Shown piece by piece: positions 8,642 through 15,679 of a stretch of DNA of 64,000 nt. Position numbers and translations under genes: made by a program. Under the pieces are notes generated by a model. The model was not told the origin of the DNA and did no database searches. It saw only the letters and a list, made by a program, of their open reading frames with translations. The stretch covers positions 186,001 to 250,000 of the forward strand of contig CP064987.1 in the NCBI GenBank assembly GCA_016699835.1. The letters run 5' to 3'. This DNA is from Phycisphaerales bacterium (GTDB taxonomy: Bacteria; Planctomycetota; Phycisphaerae; Phycisphaerales; UBA1924). Position 1 is the first letter of the stretch. Each line of letters begins with the position of its first letter.

Positions 8642-9507
8642 CCGCGTTCGACTCCATCCGCTCCCGCGCCGTCCACGCTCGCCAACGCTCGGCAGAGCGA
8701 CTCGTGCGCATACCACCGCAACTCACCCCCCACGGGCCGAAGTAGCCGCGCTGGCGCCTCGCGCGACTCTATCGCCGCCCGCGCTCCTGCCTCTCCATCT
8801 CGCTCCGGGAGCAAGACACAGATCAATCGTGCCGAGTTCACCAGCCGGGGCGTCATCGCCACACGCCGCTGCCCCTCCACATCCACAGTTTCAATAACGA
8901 GTCGTTCCTCGCTCTCGCTCTCCCGCGTCGCCCACCCAAAGACCCCGGCATTCCCATCGAGCACGCCCAGCACCGCGTCAAGCCGGTCGTGACCTTTTTC
9001 GCGCCACCCCAGCACTTCTTTCAGCATCGCCTCGTACCGCGCCGCACCTTCCGCATGCTCCCCATCAATCGGATGGAACTGGTCCATCGGCATCCCCGAC
9101 TGCTCCGCGATCAACTCACGCAGCACCCCCGACCGGCACCGCTCATCCGCTAGACCAACCCCTACCTCGTTCACCACCCACACCCGAGTCCGCAACCACG
9201 GGAACCCCCGCAAAGGCGGGTCATACATCAACCGTTGGATCGGCCTCACCATGCCCGCCTCGGCGCTCACCGCCAGATGAAAATCACCAAACTGCCGGAC
9301 ACAGTTCGTCGCGTGCAGAAGCAGATCCGCGAGCATCGCGTCGATCGAGTTATCCGCCGTGGGTCGCATCACGACCCCGCCGGGGAGCCGCGGGCGGGGA
9401 ATCGGCACCGAATGCTCCAGCGAAATCGGCCCCGAGGCACGCTCCTCGCCGTCGCCTCGTCGCCCCGCCCGTCGATCGCCCGAGTTTTCACCGCGTGAGT
9501 CGGTCAC
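8638..9507 (-). CDS. 6-phosphogluconolactonase/glucosamine-6-phosphate isomerase family protein
   Basis: 289 residues. The central part resembles the PGL/NagB fold: a strand ending in DER (VGLADERC), then GMPMDQFHPIDGE, AARYEAMLKEVLGW, and DAVLGVLDGNAGVFGW where the family usually has LGxGxDGHTASLFP. The catalytic Asp-Gly-His is changed to Asp-Gly-Asn, so activity on 6-phosphogluconolactone is doubtful. The start is a GTG at 9507; Met47 is a possible shorter start and the intervening 46 residues are low complexity. It shares an ATGA overlap with the pseudouridine synthase gene downstream. Confidence 0.68.
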   Translation of the reverse strand: MTDSRGENSGDRRAGRRGDGEERASGPISLEHSVPIPRPRLPGGVVMRPTADNSIDAMLADLLLHATNCVRQFGDFHLAVSAEAGMVRPIQRLMYDPPLRGFPWLRTRVWVVNEVGVGLADERCRSGVLRELIAEQSGMPMDQFHPIDGEHAEGAARYEAMLKEVLGWREKGHDRLDAVLGVLDGNAGVFGWATRESESEERLVIETVDVEGQRRVAMTPRLVNSARLICVLLPERDGEAGARAAIESREAPARLLRPVGGELRWYAHESLCRALASVDGAGADGVERG

Positions 9508-9550
9508 GCCTCATTGTTGGCCGAAGCCCGTGAACGCCACGCCAACGCCG

Positions 9551-9556
9551 TACGCT
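9551..9556 (+). promoter_or_regulatory. -10-like hexamer of probable leaderless thiE
   Basis: TACGCT ends 6 nt before the ATG at 9563, the spacing expected if transcription starts at the start codon. No Shine-Dalgarno lies between. No convincing -35 is visible. Confidence 0.5.
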
Positions 9557-9562
9557 TTTTCC

Positions 9563-10642
9563 ATGCGTCACGACGCCATCGCCCGCATGATCGACTCGAG
9601 CGCCAACCGCGCCAAAGAGGGACTCCGCGTCCTCGAAGACCTCGCCCGATTCGGGATGGACGACCGCGCCCTCGCCGAGTCCGCCAAACACCTTCGCCAC
9701 GCCCTGACCACCGCGCTCAACGCCCTCCCGCTCGACCACGCTGACCTCCTCGCCTCCCGTGACACGCCCAACGACATCGGCACTGCCGTGCAATCCATAT
9801 GCGAGTACGACCGCCCCGACCTCGCCGCCCTCGCCGACGCCAACGCCAGCCGAGTAACCGAGGCCCTACGCACCCTCGAAGAGACCTCCAAAGCACTCGC
9901 CGCTCCCGACACCGCCCGCCAGATCGAGCACGCCCGCTACGACGCCTACGAACTCCACCGCCGCCTCTCGCTCAGCCTCCACGCCGCCACTGCCGTCATC
10001 CAACCCCGCGTCACACTCCTCCTCACCCAATCCCTCTGCACCATCCACCCCTGGGAGCACGTCCTCCGTGCCGCCCTCGAAGCCGGCGCCGAAGAGATCC
10101 AGATCCGGGAGAAGTCGCTCTCCGACGCCGATCTCCTCACCCTCGCCCAGCGTGCCCGAGCCATCACGCGCGAGCACGCCGCCCGACTCGTCATCAACGA
10201 TCGCGTCGACCTCGCTCTCGCTGCCCAGGCCGACGGCGTCCACCTTGGCCAGGACGACCTCCCTATCCGTGCCGCCCGCGCCCTCGCCGGGAGCCAACTC
10301 GAAATCGGCGCCACCACCCCCACCCTCGAACTCGCCCGAGCCGCCATCCAGTCCGGCGCCCGCGTCCTCGGCCTCGGCCCCATGTTCCACAGCACCACCC
10401 GCCCCGACAAACCCGTCGCCGGCCCAGCCTACCTCGCCACAATCCTCGCCGACCCGCTCCTCGCCAACGTCTCCCACCGCGCCATCGGTGGCATCACCCC
10501 GGGCAACGTCGCCCAACTCGCCGCCGTCGGTTGCAAAGGTGTCGCCGTCTCCGCCTGCGTCTGCTCGTCGCCGGATCCCGCCGCCGTCGTGCGCGCGCTC
10601 CGACACGCCCTCGAACCCACCCGCTCTACACTCGCCCGATGA
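9563..10642 (+). CDS. thiE: Thiamine phosphate synthase ThiE with N-terminal helical domain
   Basis: 359 residues, about 150 longer than plain ThiE. Residues 1-145 are an alpha-helical domain (RMIDSSANRAKEGLRVLED near the start) seen in front of ThiE in some bacteria. Residues 148-359 are the TIM-barrel synthase that joins HMP-diphosphate and thiazole phosphate: QIREK at 180-184, INDR at 211-214, GVHLGQDD at 225-232, GPMFHSTTRPDKP from 272 and IGGITPGN near the end. The ATG at 9563 is preceded by a -10-like box rather than an SD. The stop overlaps the M16 peptidase start. No TPP riboswitch is seen upstream. thiS and thiG lie 50 kb away. Confidence 0.93.
   Translation: MRHDAIARMIDSSANRAKEGLRVLEDLARFGMDDRALAESAKHLRHALTTALNALPLDHADLLASRDTPNDIGTAVQSICEYDRPDLAALADANASRVTEALRTLEETSKALAAPDTARQIEHARYDAYELHRRLSLSLHAATAVIQPRVTLLLTQSLCTIHPWEHVLRAALEAGAEEIQIREKSLSDADLLTLAQRARAITREHAARLVINDRVDLALAAQADGVHLGQDDLPIRAARALAGSQLEIGATTPTLELARAAIQSGARVLGLGPMFHSTTRPDKPVAGPAYLATILADPLLANVSHRAIGGITPGNVAQLAAVGCKGVAVSACVCSSPDPAAVVRALRHALEPTRSTLAR
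10627..10632 (+). promoter_or_regulatory. -10-like hexamer inside the end of thiE, before the M16 gene
   Basis: TACACT ends 6 nt before the ATG at 10639, so the peptidase may have its own leaderless transcript in addition to read-through from thiE. Confidence 0.4.
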
Positions 10643-11853
10643 ACTTCCAGAAAGCAGTCCTCCCCAACGGCCTGACCATCATCGCCGAGGTCGATCCCTC
10701 CGCCCACAGCGCCGCCGCCGGGTTCTTCGTCAAGACCGGCGCCCGCGACGAGGCCTCCGCCGTCATGGGCGTCAGCCACTACCTCGAGCACATGATGTTC
10801 AAGGGCACCGAGGACATCAACGCCGAGGAACTCAATCGCCGATTCGACCGCCTCGGCGCGCGCAGCAACGCCTTCACCAGCACCGAGATGACCTGCTTCT
10901 ACGCCCACGTCATCCCCGAGCATCTCTCGGAGTCCGTCGATCTCCTCGCCCGCATGCTCCGCCCCGCCCTCCGCACCACCGACTTCGACACCGAGAAGGG
11001 CGTCATCCTCGAAGAGATCGCGATGTACAAGGACAACCCCTTCTGGGTCTTGTACGAGGCCTGCATCGAGAGCCACTTCGCCGGCACTCCCCTCGCCCAC
11101 CGCGTCCTGGGCACCAACGAGACCATCACCGATCTCACCGCCTCCCAGATGCGGACCTACTTCGAAGACCGTTACTCCGCCGACAACACCGTCCTCGCCC
11201 TCGCCGGCAAACTCGACTTCTCACGCATCGTCGAACAAGTCACAAATCTCTGTGGCTCTTGGAAGCGCACCGGCGCCCGCCGCGACGCCACCCACGCGAG
11301 AACCACGCCCGGCGAACTCACCCTCCACGACGAGAAGATCACCCGCGGCTACATCCTCACCATCGCCGACGCCCCCGCCTTCACCGACGAGCGCCGCTAC
11401 GACGCCGCTCTCCTCGCCATGCTCCTGGGCGCCCCCGACAACAGCCTCCTCCACTGGGCCCTCATCGAGCCGGGCCTCGCCGACGAAGCCCAGGCCTCAT
11501 TCTCCGCCCACGATGGGCACGGCGATTACGTCCTCTTCGCCACCGCCGACCCCGAACGCCTCGATACCGTCTGGGAAAAGGCCAAGGTACAACTCGACCG
11601 CGTCGCCCAGACCGCCACAACGCGAGACCTCGAACGCCTCCGCAACAAACTCGCCACCAGCGCCACCATCGGCGCCGAACGCCCGGGCGACCGCATGCAC
11701 CGCCTCGGCGCCAACTGGCTCTACCTCAATGACTACATCCCCATCGAGGACGAACTCGCCCGCATCGCCCGCGTCACCCTCGACAGCATCCGTCAGACCG
11801 CGCGCGATTTCCCCTTGACGCCCACAACCGTCGGGCGCCTCCTCCCGGCCTGA
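10639..11853 (+). CDS. M16 family zinc metallopeptidase (processing peptidase-like)
   Basis: 404 residues, the size of one two-domain half-unit. The inverted zinc motif HxxEH is at 47-51 (HYLEH), with the distal glutamate in the EIAMYKDNP region near 124. It matches the PqqL/YmxG and mitochondrial processing peptidase beta group. No signal peptide is seen, so it is probably cytoplasmic. The ATG overlaps the thiE stop as ATGA. It ends 9 nt from the end of the convergent HDOD gene. The natural substrate cannot be told. Confidence 0.92.
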   Translation: MNFQKAVLPNGLTIIAEVDPSAHSAAAGFFVKTGARDEASAVMGVSHYLEHMMFKGTEDINAEELNRRFDRLGARSNAFTSTEMTCFYAHVIPEHLSESVDLLARMLRPALRTTDFDTEKGVILEEIAMYKDNPFWVLYEACIESHFAGTPLAHRVLGTNETITDLTASQMRTYFEDRYSADNTVLALAGKLDFSRIVEQVTNLCGSWKRTGARRDATHARTTPGELTLHDEKITRGYILTIADAPAFTDERRYDAALLAMLLGAPDNSLLHWALIEPGLADEAQASFSAHDGHGDYVLFATADPERLDTVWEKAKVQLDRVAQTATTRDLERLRNKLATSATIGAERPGDRMHRLGANWLYLNDYIPIEDELARIARVTLDSIRQTARDFPLTPTTVGRLLPA

Positions 11854-11862
11854 TTTCCTGAT

Positions 11863-13332
11863 TCACGCCGCCTTCGCCACCGTGTGCTCGACCACGCGCT
11901 CGCCCTTCAGGCGCGACGCCTCGCCCAGAGACTTCGTCGCGGCAATGACCAACTCGCGCGCGCTCGTCGGCCCGGGCTCCGTCTCCGTCGCCCCGAACGC
12001 CACACCGATCGCCGCCCACGCGCCACGCTTCCCGAACGTCCCGCCCCGCAGTTCCGCAAGGCAGCGCTCGGCCTCGAACAACGTCTGCGTTCGCGCCGTC
12101 CCCATCAGGATCACCGCGAAGATGTCCTCGCTCAGCCGGCAGACCATCCCGCGCGACTGGAAGTACTTGGTCAGCACCAGCGACAACTCGATCACAGCCT
12201 CGTCCCGCGGCTCGAGCATGTCCGTCTGTAGCCGTGTCCCCCGCGAACCGACGCCGATCTGCAGCAGCGAGACCGGCAGCCCCGCCGCACGACCGTCCTT
12301 CATCGCCTGACGCAATGCGCCATCGAACGCGCTCCGTGCGAGCAGCCCGGTCAGCGGATCCAACTCGGGCTCGTTGGTCAGCAGATTCAGCACCTCGGGC
12401 CCGGGCTCCCCGGGCACGACCTCCAACTCGACACGCTCGCGCTCGGCACGCTCCATCACCTGGTCCGCGTCCACGAAGGATCCCGTGTCCAGGCTGAAGA
12501 GCGACGACAACTCTCGCACGCCGTCGTTCGCCCGGCGCACCGCCGATCGCGCCGCGCCCACGTCCAGCCCGAACCACTGCTCGGCCCGCTGATAGAGCCT
12601 CGCGAGCGCGCCGCTCGGATCCGAGTCCGACATCGAATCATGGAAACTCGATCCCAGCGCCACCGTCCGCGCCAGATCCGCGATCCGCTGCGGTGCCGCC
12701 GTCGGACGTTCGTGGAAACGCACCGCCGCGACCAGATCCGTGGGGAGTTTCCACCGCTCGGCCAGCATGGCGCCGACCTCGGCATGCCCCAGTTCGAACG
12801 CCGTCGCCTCAAGCCCCGCGACCTTCGAGTGGTCCCGCTTCGCGGGTGCGATCGCCTGCAGGTATCGATCTCGCAGCGCCATGTACATCGCCATCTGCCC
12901 GATGTCTTGCAGCAACCCTACGAGGAACGCCTCGTCCGCGAAGGGGCGACGCGTGCTCTCGGCAAAGCACTTCGCGCCCACCGCCGTGTACAACCCGCGA
13001 CGCCAGTACGACACATAGTCGAACCCGTTCGTCCGGGTCGCCTCCACCGACGAGATCAACGAGAACCCCAGCGCCAGCGTCTTCACCGGCGACAACCCGA
13101 GCATCACCAGCGCCTTCTGCACCGAGCCGCACGGCTGACGCAACGCGTAAAAACTCGAGTTCACCGTCCGCAGGATCTTCGCCGCAAGCCCCTGGTCGTT
13201 CTGGATGCACTTGGCGAGTTCATCGAGTGAGACGTTCAGGTCCGACGTCAACTCGATCACACGCACCGCCACAGCCGGAAGAGAGGGCAGCGTGTTGCAC
13301 GACAAAACCTTTTCCAGCAGGGTGCTATCCAT
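11863..13332 (-). CDS. HDOD signalling protein with degenerate GGDEF domain
   Basis: 489 residues. Residues about 5-205 are an HDOD domain (LPSLPAVAVRVIEL, NSSFYAL, FLVGLLQDIGQM), related to HD phosphohydrolases but usually non-catalytic and used in signalling. Residues about 325-485 look like a GGDEF domain: it begins with the standard DPLTGLLAR, but where GGDEF should stand it has CRLSEDIFA, so cyclic-di-GMP synthesis is not expected. A possible role is a receptor or scaffold. An AGGAAGG lies upstream of the ATG. No chemotaxis or histidine kinase gene is adjacent. Confidence 0.88.
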   Translation of the reverse strand: MDSTLLEKVLSCNTLPSLPAVAVRVIELTSDLNVSLDELAKCIQNDQGLAAKILRTVNSSFYALRQPCGSVQKALVMLGLSPVKTLALGFSLISSVEATRTNGFDYVSYWRRGLYTAVGAKCFAESTRRPFADEAFLVGLLQDIGQMAMYMALRDRYLQAIAPAKRDHSKVAGLEATAFELGHAEVGAMLAERWKLPTDLVAAVRFHERPTAAPQRIADLARTVALGSSFHDSMSDSDPSGALARLYQRAEQWFGLDVGAARSAVRRANDGVRELSSLFSLDTGSFVDADQVMERAERERVELEVVPGEPGPEVLNLLTNEPELDPLTGLLARSAFDGALRQAMKDGRAAGLPVSLLQIGVGSRGTRLQTDMLEPRDEAVIELSLVLTKYFQSRGMVCRLSEDIFAVILMGTARTQTLFEAERCLAELRGGTFGKRGAWAAIGVAFGATETEPGPTSARELVIAATKSLGEASRLKGERVVEHTVAKAA

Positions 13333-13404
13333 GCAACTGGGCCTTCCTCGACACGGCCATCCGTTGGCCTCGCGAGATCGTAAAAACTCACATACCGCTC
13401 CGGT

Positions 13405-14181
13405 TCATCGGTCCGGACCGTCCGCGACTTCAGCCGCCTTCTCGGACGTGCTCCAAAACGCGGGCAGACTCACAAGCCCAACCCCCCACTGTGTTTCGAC
13501 GTATCGAGCCAGAAGCCGCGCCGCACGGTCTGAGACCTCGTCACCACGCCCCATCGGCGACTTTAAGGGGCCGGCACGTTCAAGACCGCGCAGATACTCC
13601 AGAGTCTCCCCTCGAACACGCCACACGCCCGAAGAGACTCCGGCCCCCGGATCCGTGGTCACCCCGCCCAAACTCGGATCGAACCCGATCGTTCGTCCCC
13701 GGGGCGCCGAATCCCCGGTGGCCACGTCACGGTCGAGTTCGGGCTTGTGCCCCGTGTCCACGAGCAATCGCCACAGATACTCCGCCACGGACGCCGACCC
13801 GCGATCCGCTGTCCGCATCGCCTCGACGAGCGCGTCATAGACCGCCGGGTGTGGGTCCGACTCGCTGATCCCTCGCTGCGTCGCCTCGATCATCAGCGTC
13901 GCACCCGCAAACCCGACCACGCTCGACCGCGCCGCCGGAAACGTCTCGAGCACGTCCCATCCCGCGATCGTCGCCAGCGTGTGCGCCGGCTTGGGGTGGA
14001 AGACCACCTCCCCCCGCGTCGCCGACTCGATCCCCCCGCCGAACCGCCCGGGCTGCCGCCGCGACCCTTTCGCCAGCCCGCGCACCACGCCGTGCTCACG
14101 TGTGAGCAGCGAGACTGTCTGGCTGGTTTCCGACCAGTCCCACTGACGAAGGCACACGGCATGGTCCACGATCGCTGCCAC
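13405..14181 (-). CDS. recO: DNA repair protein RecO
   Basis: 258 residues from the GTG at 14181. RecO loads RecA with RecR on SSB-coated DNA. The N-terminal OB-fold is recognisable from DHAVCLRQWDWSETSQTVSLLTREHGVVRGLAKG, read here as separate short blocks (SETSQ, LLTREHG, LAKGSRR). Sequence further on is divergent and the usual zinc-finger cysteines are missing. A GTG at 14202 is also in frame, but the one at 14181 has TACGCT exactly 6 nt upstream, which fits a leaderless start and leaves a 41-nt promoter region shared with the divergent fabZ-like gene. Confidence 0.85.
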   Translation of the reverse strand: MAAIVDHAVCLRQWDWSETSQTVSLLTREHGVVRGLAKGSRRQPGRFGGGIESATRGEVVFHPKPAHTLATIAGWDVLETFPAARSSVVGFAGATLMIEATQRGISESDPHPAVYDALVEAMRTADRGSASVAEYLWRLLVDTGHKPELDRDVATGDSAPRGRTIGFDPSLGGVTTDPGAGVSSGVWRVRGETLEYLRGLERAGPLKSPMGRGDEVSDRAARLLARYVETQWGVGLVSLPAFWSTSEKAAEVADGPDR

Positions 14182-14187
14182 AACAAC

Positions 14188-14215
14188 AGCGTACGGGCAC
14201 ACGCCGAACTACGCT
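14188..14215. promoter_or_regulatory. Back-to-back -10 boxes of recO and fabZ-like gene
   Basis: In the 41-nt gap between two divergent start codons each gene has its own TACGCT: at 14188-14193 on the minus strand (6 nt before the recO GTG) and at 14210-14215 on the plus strand (7 nt before the fabZ ATG). No SD is present for either gene. The two promoters must use overlapping upstream DNA, so they may compete. Confidence 0.5.
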
Positions 14216-14222
14216 TCGTCCG

Positions 14223-14639
14223 ATGCGATTCGAACTCGTCGATCAGGTTTTGGTAGCCGACGCCACGCGCCTCGTCGCGGTCCGCGCCGTCACCGCCGGC
14301 GAGGAATACCTCGCCGACCACTTCCCCACCTTCCCCGTCCTCCCCGGCGTCCTCATGCTCGAGGCGATGGTCCAGGCCGCCCGGCGCCACATCGAACGCG
14401 ATTCCATATCACCCAAGCCCTGGGTTCTGGGCCGCGTCCGCGCGCTCAAGTACGGCCGATTCATCCGCCCCGGCTACACCATGCGGATCGAGGTCACACG
14501 CCTCGGCACGCCCTCAACCGAATCCCACGACCCCATCGAGTTCAAGGGCACGATCACGATCGCCGGCGGAGACGACACCGCCGCCGCCTCGGGCCGATTC
14601 TCCCTCCGCCCCACGACGGTTCCGATCCACGTGGGATGA
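14223..14639 (+). CDS. FabZ-like 3-hydroxyacyl-ACP dehydratase (hot-dog fold)
   Basis: 138 residues. The block HFPTFPVLPGVLMLEAMVQ matches the FabZ active site, with His33 and Glu47 as the catalytic pair. The family removes water from 3-hydroxyacyl-ACP in fatty acid elongation. It is the first of three co-directional genes (dehydratase, ACP, second dehydratase), so it may act on acyl chains held by the neighbouring extended ACP rather than in the housekeeping cycle. The start is leaderless-looking. Confidence 0.85.
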   Translation: MRFELVDQVLVADATRLVAVRAVTAGEEYLADHFPTFPVLPGVLMLEAMVQAARRHIERDSISPKPWVLGRVRALKYGRFIRPGYTMRIEVTRLGTPSTESHDPIEFKGTITIAGGDDTAAASGRFSLRPTTVPIHVG

Positions 14640-14685
14640 CCACGCGGAAGCGTGTCGCCCACTCGTCACGCCGCAACCGCGACCA

Positions 14686-14691
14686 TAGACT
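14686..14691 (+). promoter_or_regulatory. -10-like hexamer upstream of acp
   Basis: TAGACT followed by TGCCCG, the same 12-mer as at 47276-47287. It would start transcription near 14698, giving a leader of about 36 nt that includes the GAGGA ribosome binding site of the ACP gene. Confidence 0.4.
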
Positions 14692-14733
14692 TGCCCGATT
14701 GTGTTCCCCTTCGCCGTCTCTTTGAGGAATCCC

Positions 14734-15123
14734 ATGCCTTCGATGTCCAACGACGAGATCTTCGCCAAGGTTCGTGACGTGATCGTGGACGCCCTCGCCG
14801 CCGATGAAGAGGACGTCACGCCCCAGGCCTCCTTGACCGCCGACCTCGGGGCCGAGTCCATCGACTTCCTCGACATCGGCTTCAAACTCGAGCAGGCCTT
14901 CGGCTTCAAGATCGCCCAGGGCGAACTCTTCCCCGACAACGTCGCCCAGAATCCCGAGTACGTCAAAGACGGCAAGGTCACGCCCCACGGCATCGCCGAA
15001 CTCAAGGCCAAACTCCCCCACCTCAGTTTCACCGAGTTCGAGAAGGACCCGCAACTGACCAAGGTCGGGCGGATGTTCACCGTGGACGCCCTTGTCCGCT
15101 TCGTCGAGAAGAAACTCGCCTGA
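14734..15123 (+). CDS. Extended acyl carrier protein
   Basis: 129 residues against about 80 for standard ACP. The phosphopantetheine site is DLGAESIDFLD with Ser42. The standard four-helix core is interrupted after helix II by an extra region of about 45 residues (VKDGKVTPHGIAELKAKLP, FEKDPQL) before a final helix FTVDALVRFVEKKL that matches the normal ACP end. GAGGA sits 6 nt before the ATG at 14734; Met4 is the other choice. Genes for two FabZ-like dehydratases flank it, which suggests a dedicated acyl-chain system. No ketosynthase or reductase is adjacent. Confidence 0.87.
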   Translation: MPSMSNDEIFAKVRDVIVDALAADEEDVTPQASLTADLGAESIDFLDIGFKLEQAFGFKIAQGELFPDNVAQNPEYVKDGKVTPHGIAELKAKLPHLSFTEFEKDPQLTKVGRMFTVDALVRFVEKKLA

Positions 15124-15152
15124 TCGCGGAACGACGCCCCAGGAATCTCCCG

Positions 15153-15671
15153 ATGCGCTGGATGTGGATCGATCGCATCGTGGAACTCGTCCCAAGAGCG
15201 CGTCTCGTCGCGATCAAGAACGTCTCTTTCGCCGAGGAGCACCTCCACGACCACTTCCAGGCCTCGGGAGATCGACCCGCGCTCCCCATCATGCCCGCCT
15301 CCCTCATCATCGAGGGCATGGCCCAGACCGCCGGCATCCTCGTCGGACACGCCGGAAGTTTCAAAGAGAAGGTCGTCCTCGCCAAAGTCAGCGGCGTCGA
15401 ACTCTCCCGCGACGCGACCCCGGGAACGACCCTCCGCTACACCGCTGCAATCGAACGCATGGACCACATCGGCGCCTCCACAAAGGGCACCGTCGAACTC
15501 CTCGACCACGCCGCACACTCACCCACGTTCGAAAAAATCGGCACTATCGACCTCATGTTCAGCCACGTTGACCAGAACCTCGCTGGCGCCCAGTTCCCGG
15601 AGCACAACTTCGTCTTCAGCGACGCCTTCCGCACGCTCCTGCGAACCAGCGGCCTCCCCGCCGAGTTCTGA
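15153..15671 (+). CDS. Second FabZ/FabA-like dehydratase
   Basis: 172 residues with a hot-dog fold. DHF with His34 and the block PIMPASLIIEGMAQTAG with Glu54 give the catalytic pair. In this copy the usual PG of the active-site helix is PA. It is longer than the first copy, with an extra C-terminal segment (NFVFSDAFRTLLRTSG). It begins 29 nt after the ACP gene and ends 8 nt before the convergent histidine kinase gene. It could act as an isomerising dehydratase or a thioesterase-like partner. Confidence 0.82.
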   Translation: MRWMWIDRIVELVPRARLVAIKNVSFAEEHLHDHFQASGDRPALPIMPASLIIEGMAQTAGILVGHAGSFKEKVVLAKVSGVELSRDATPGTTLRYTAAIERMDHIGASTKGTVELLDHAAHSPTFEKIGTIDLMFSHVDQNLAGAQFPEHNFVFSDAFRTLLRTSGLPAEF

Positions 15672-15679
15672 ACACGCAC

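Noticed and set aside
9508..9562. TPP riboswitch upstream of thiE (also looked for before thiS, 60170-60246)
   Set aside because: No CUGAGA-like or other conserved TPP motif in these short gaps.
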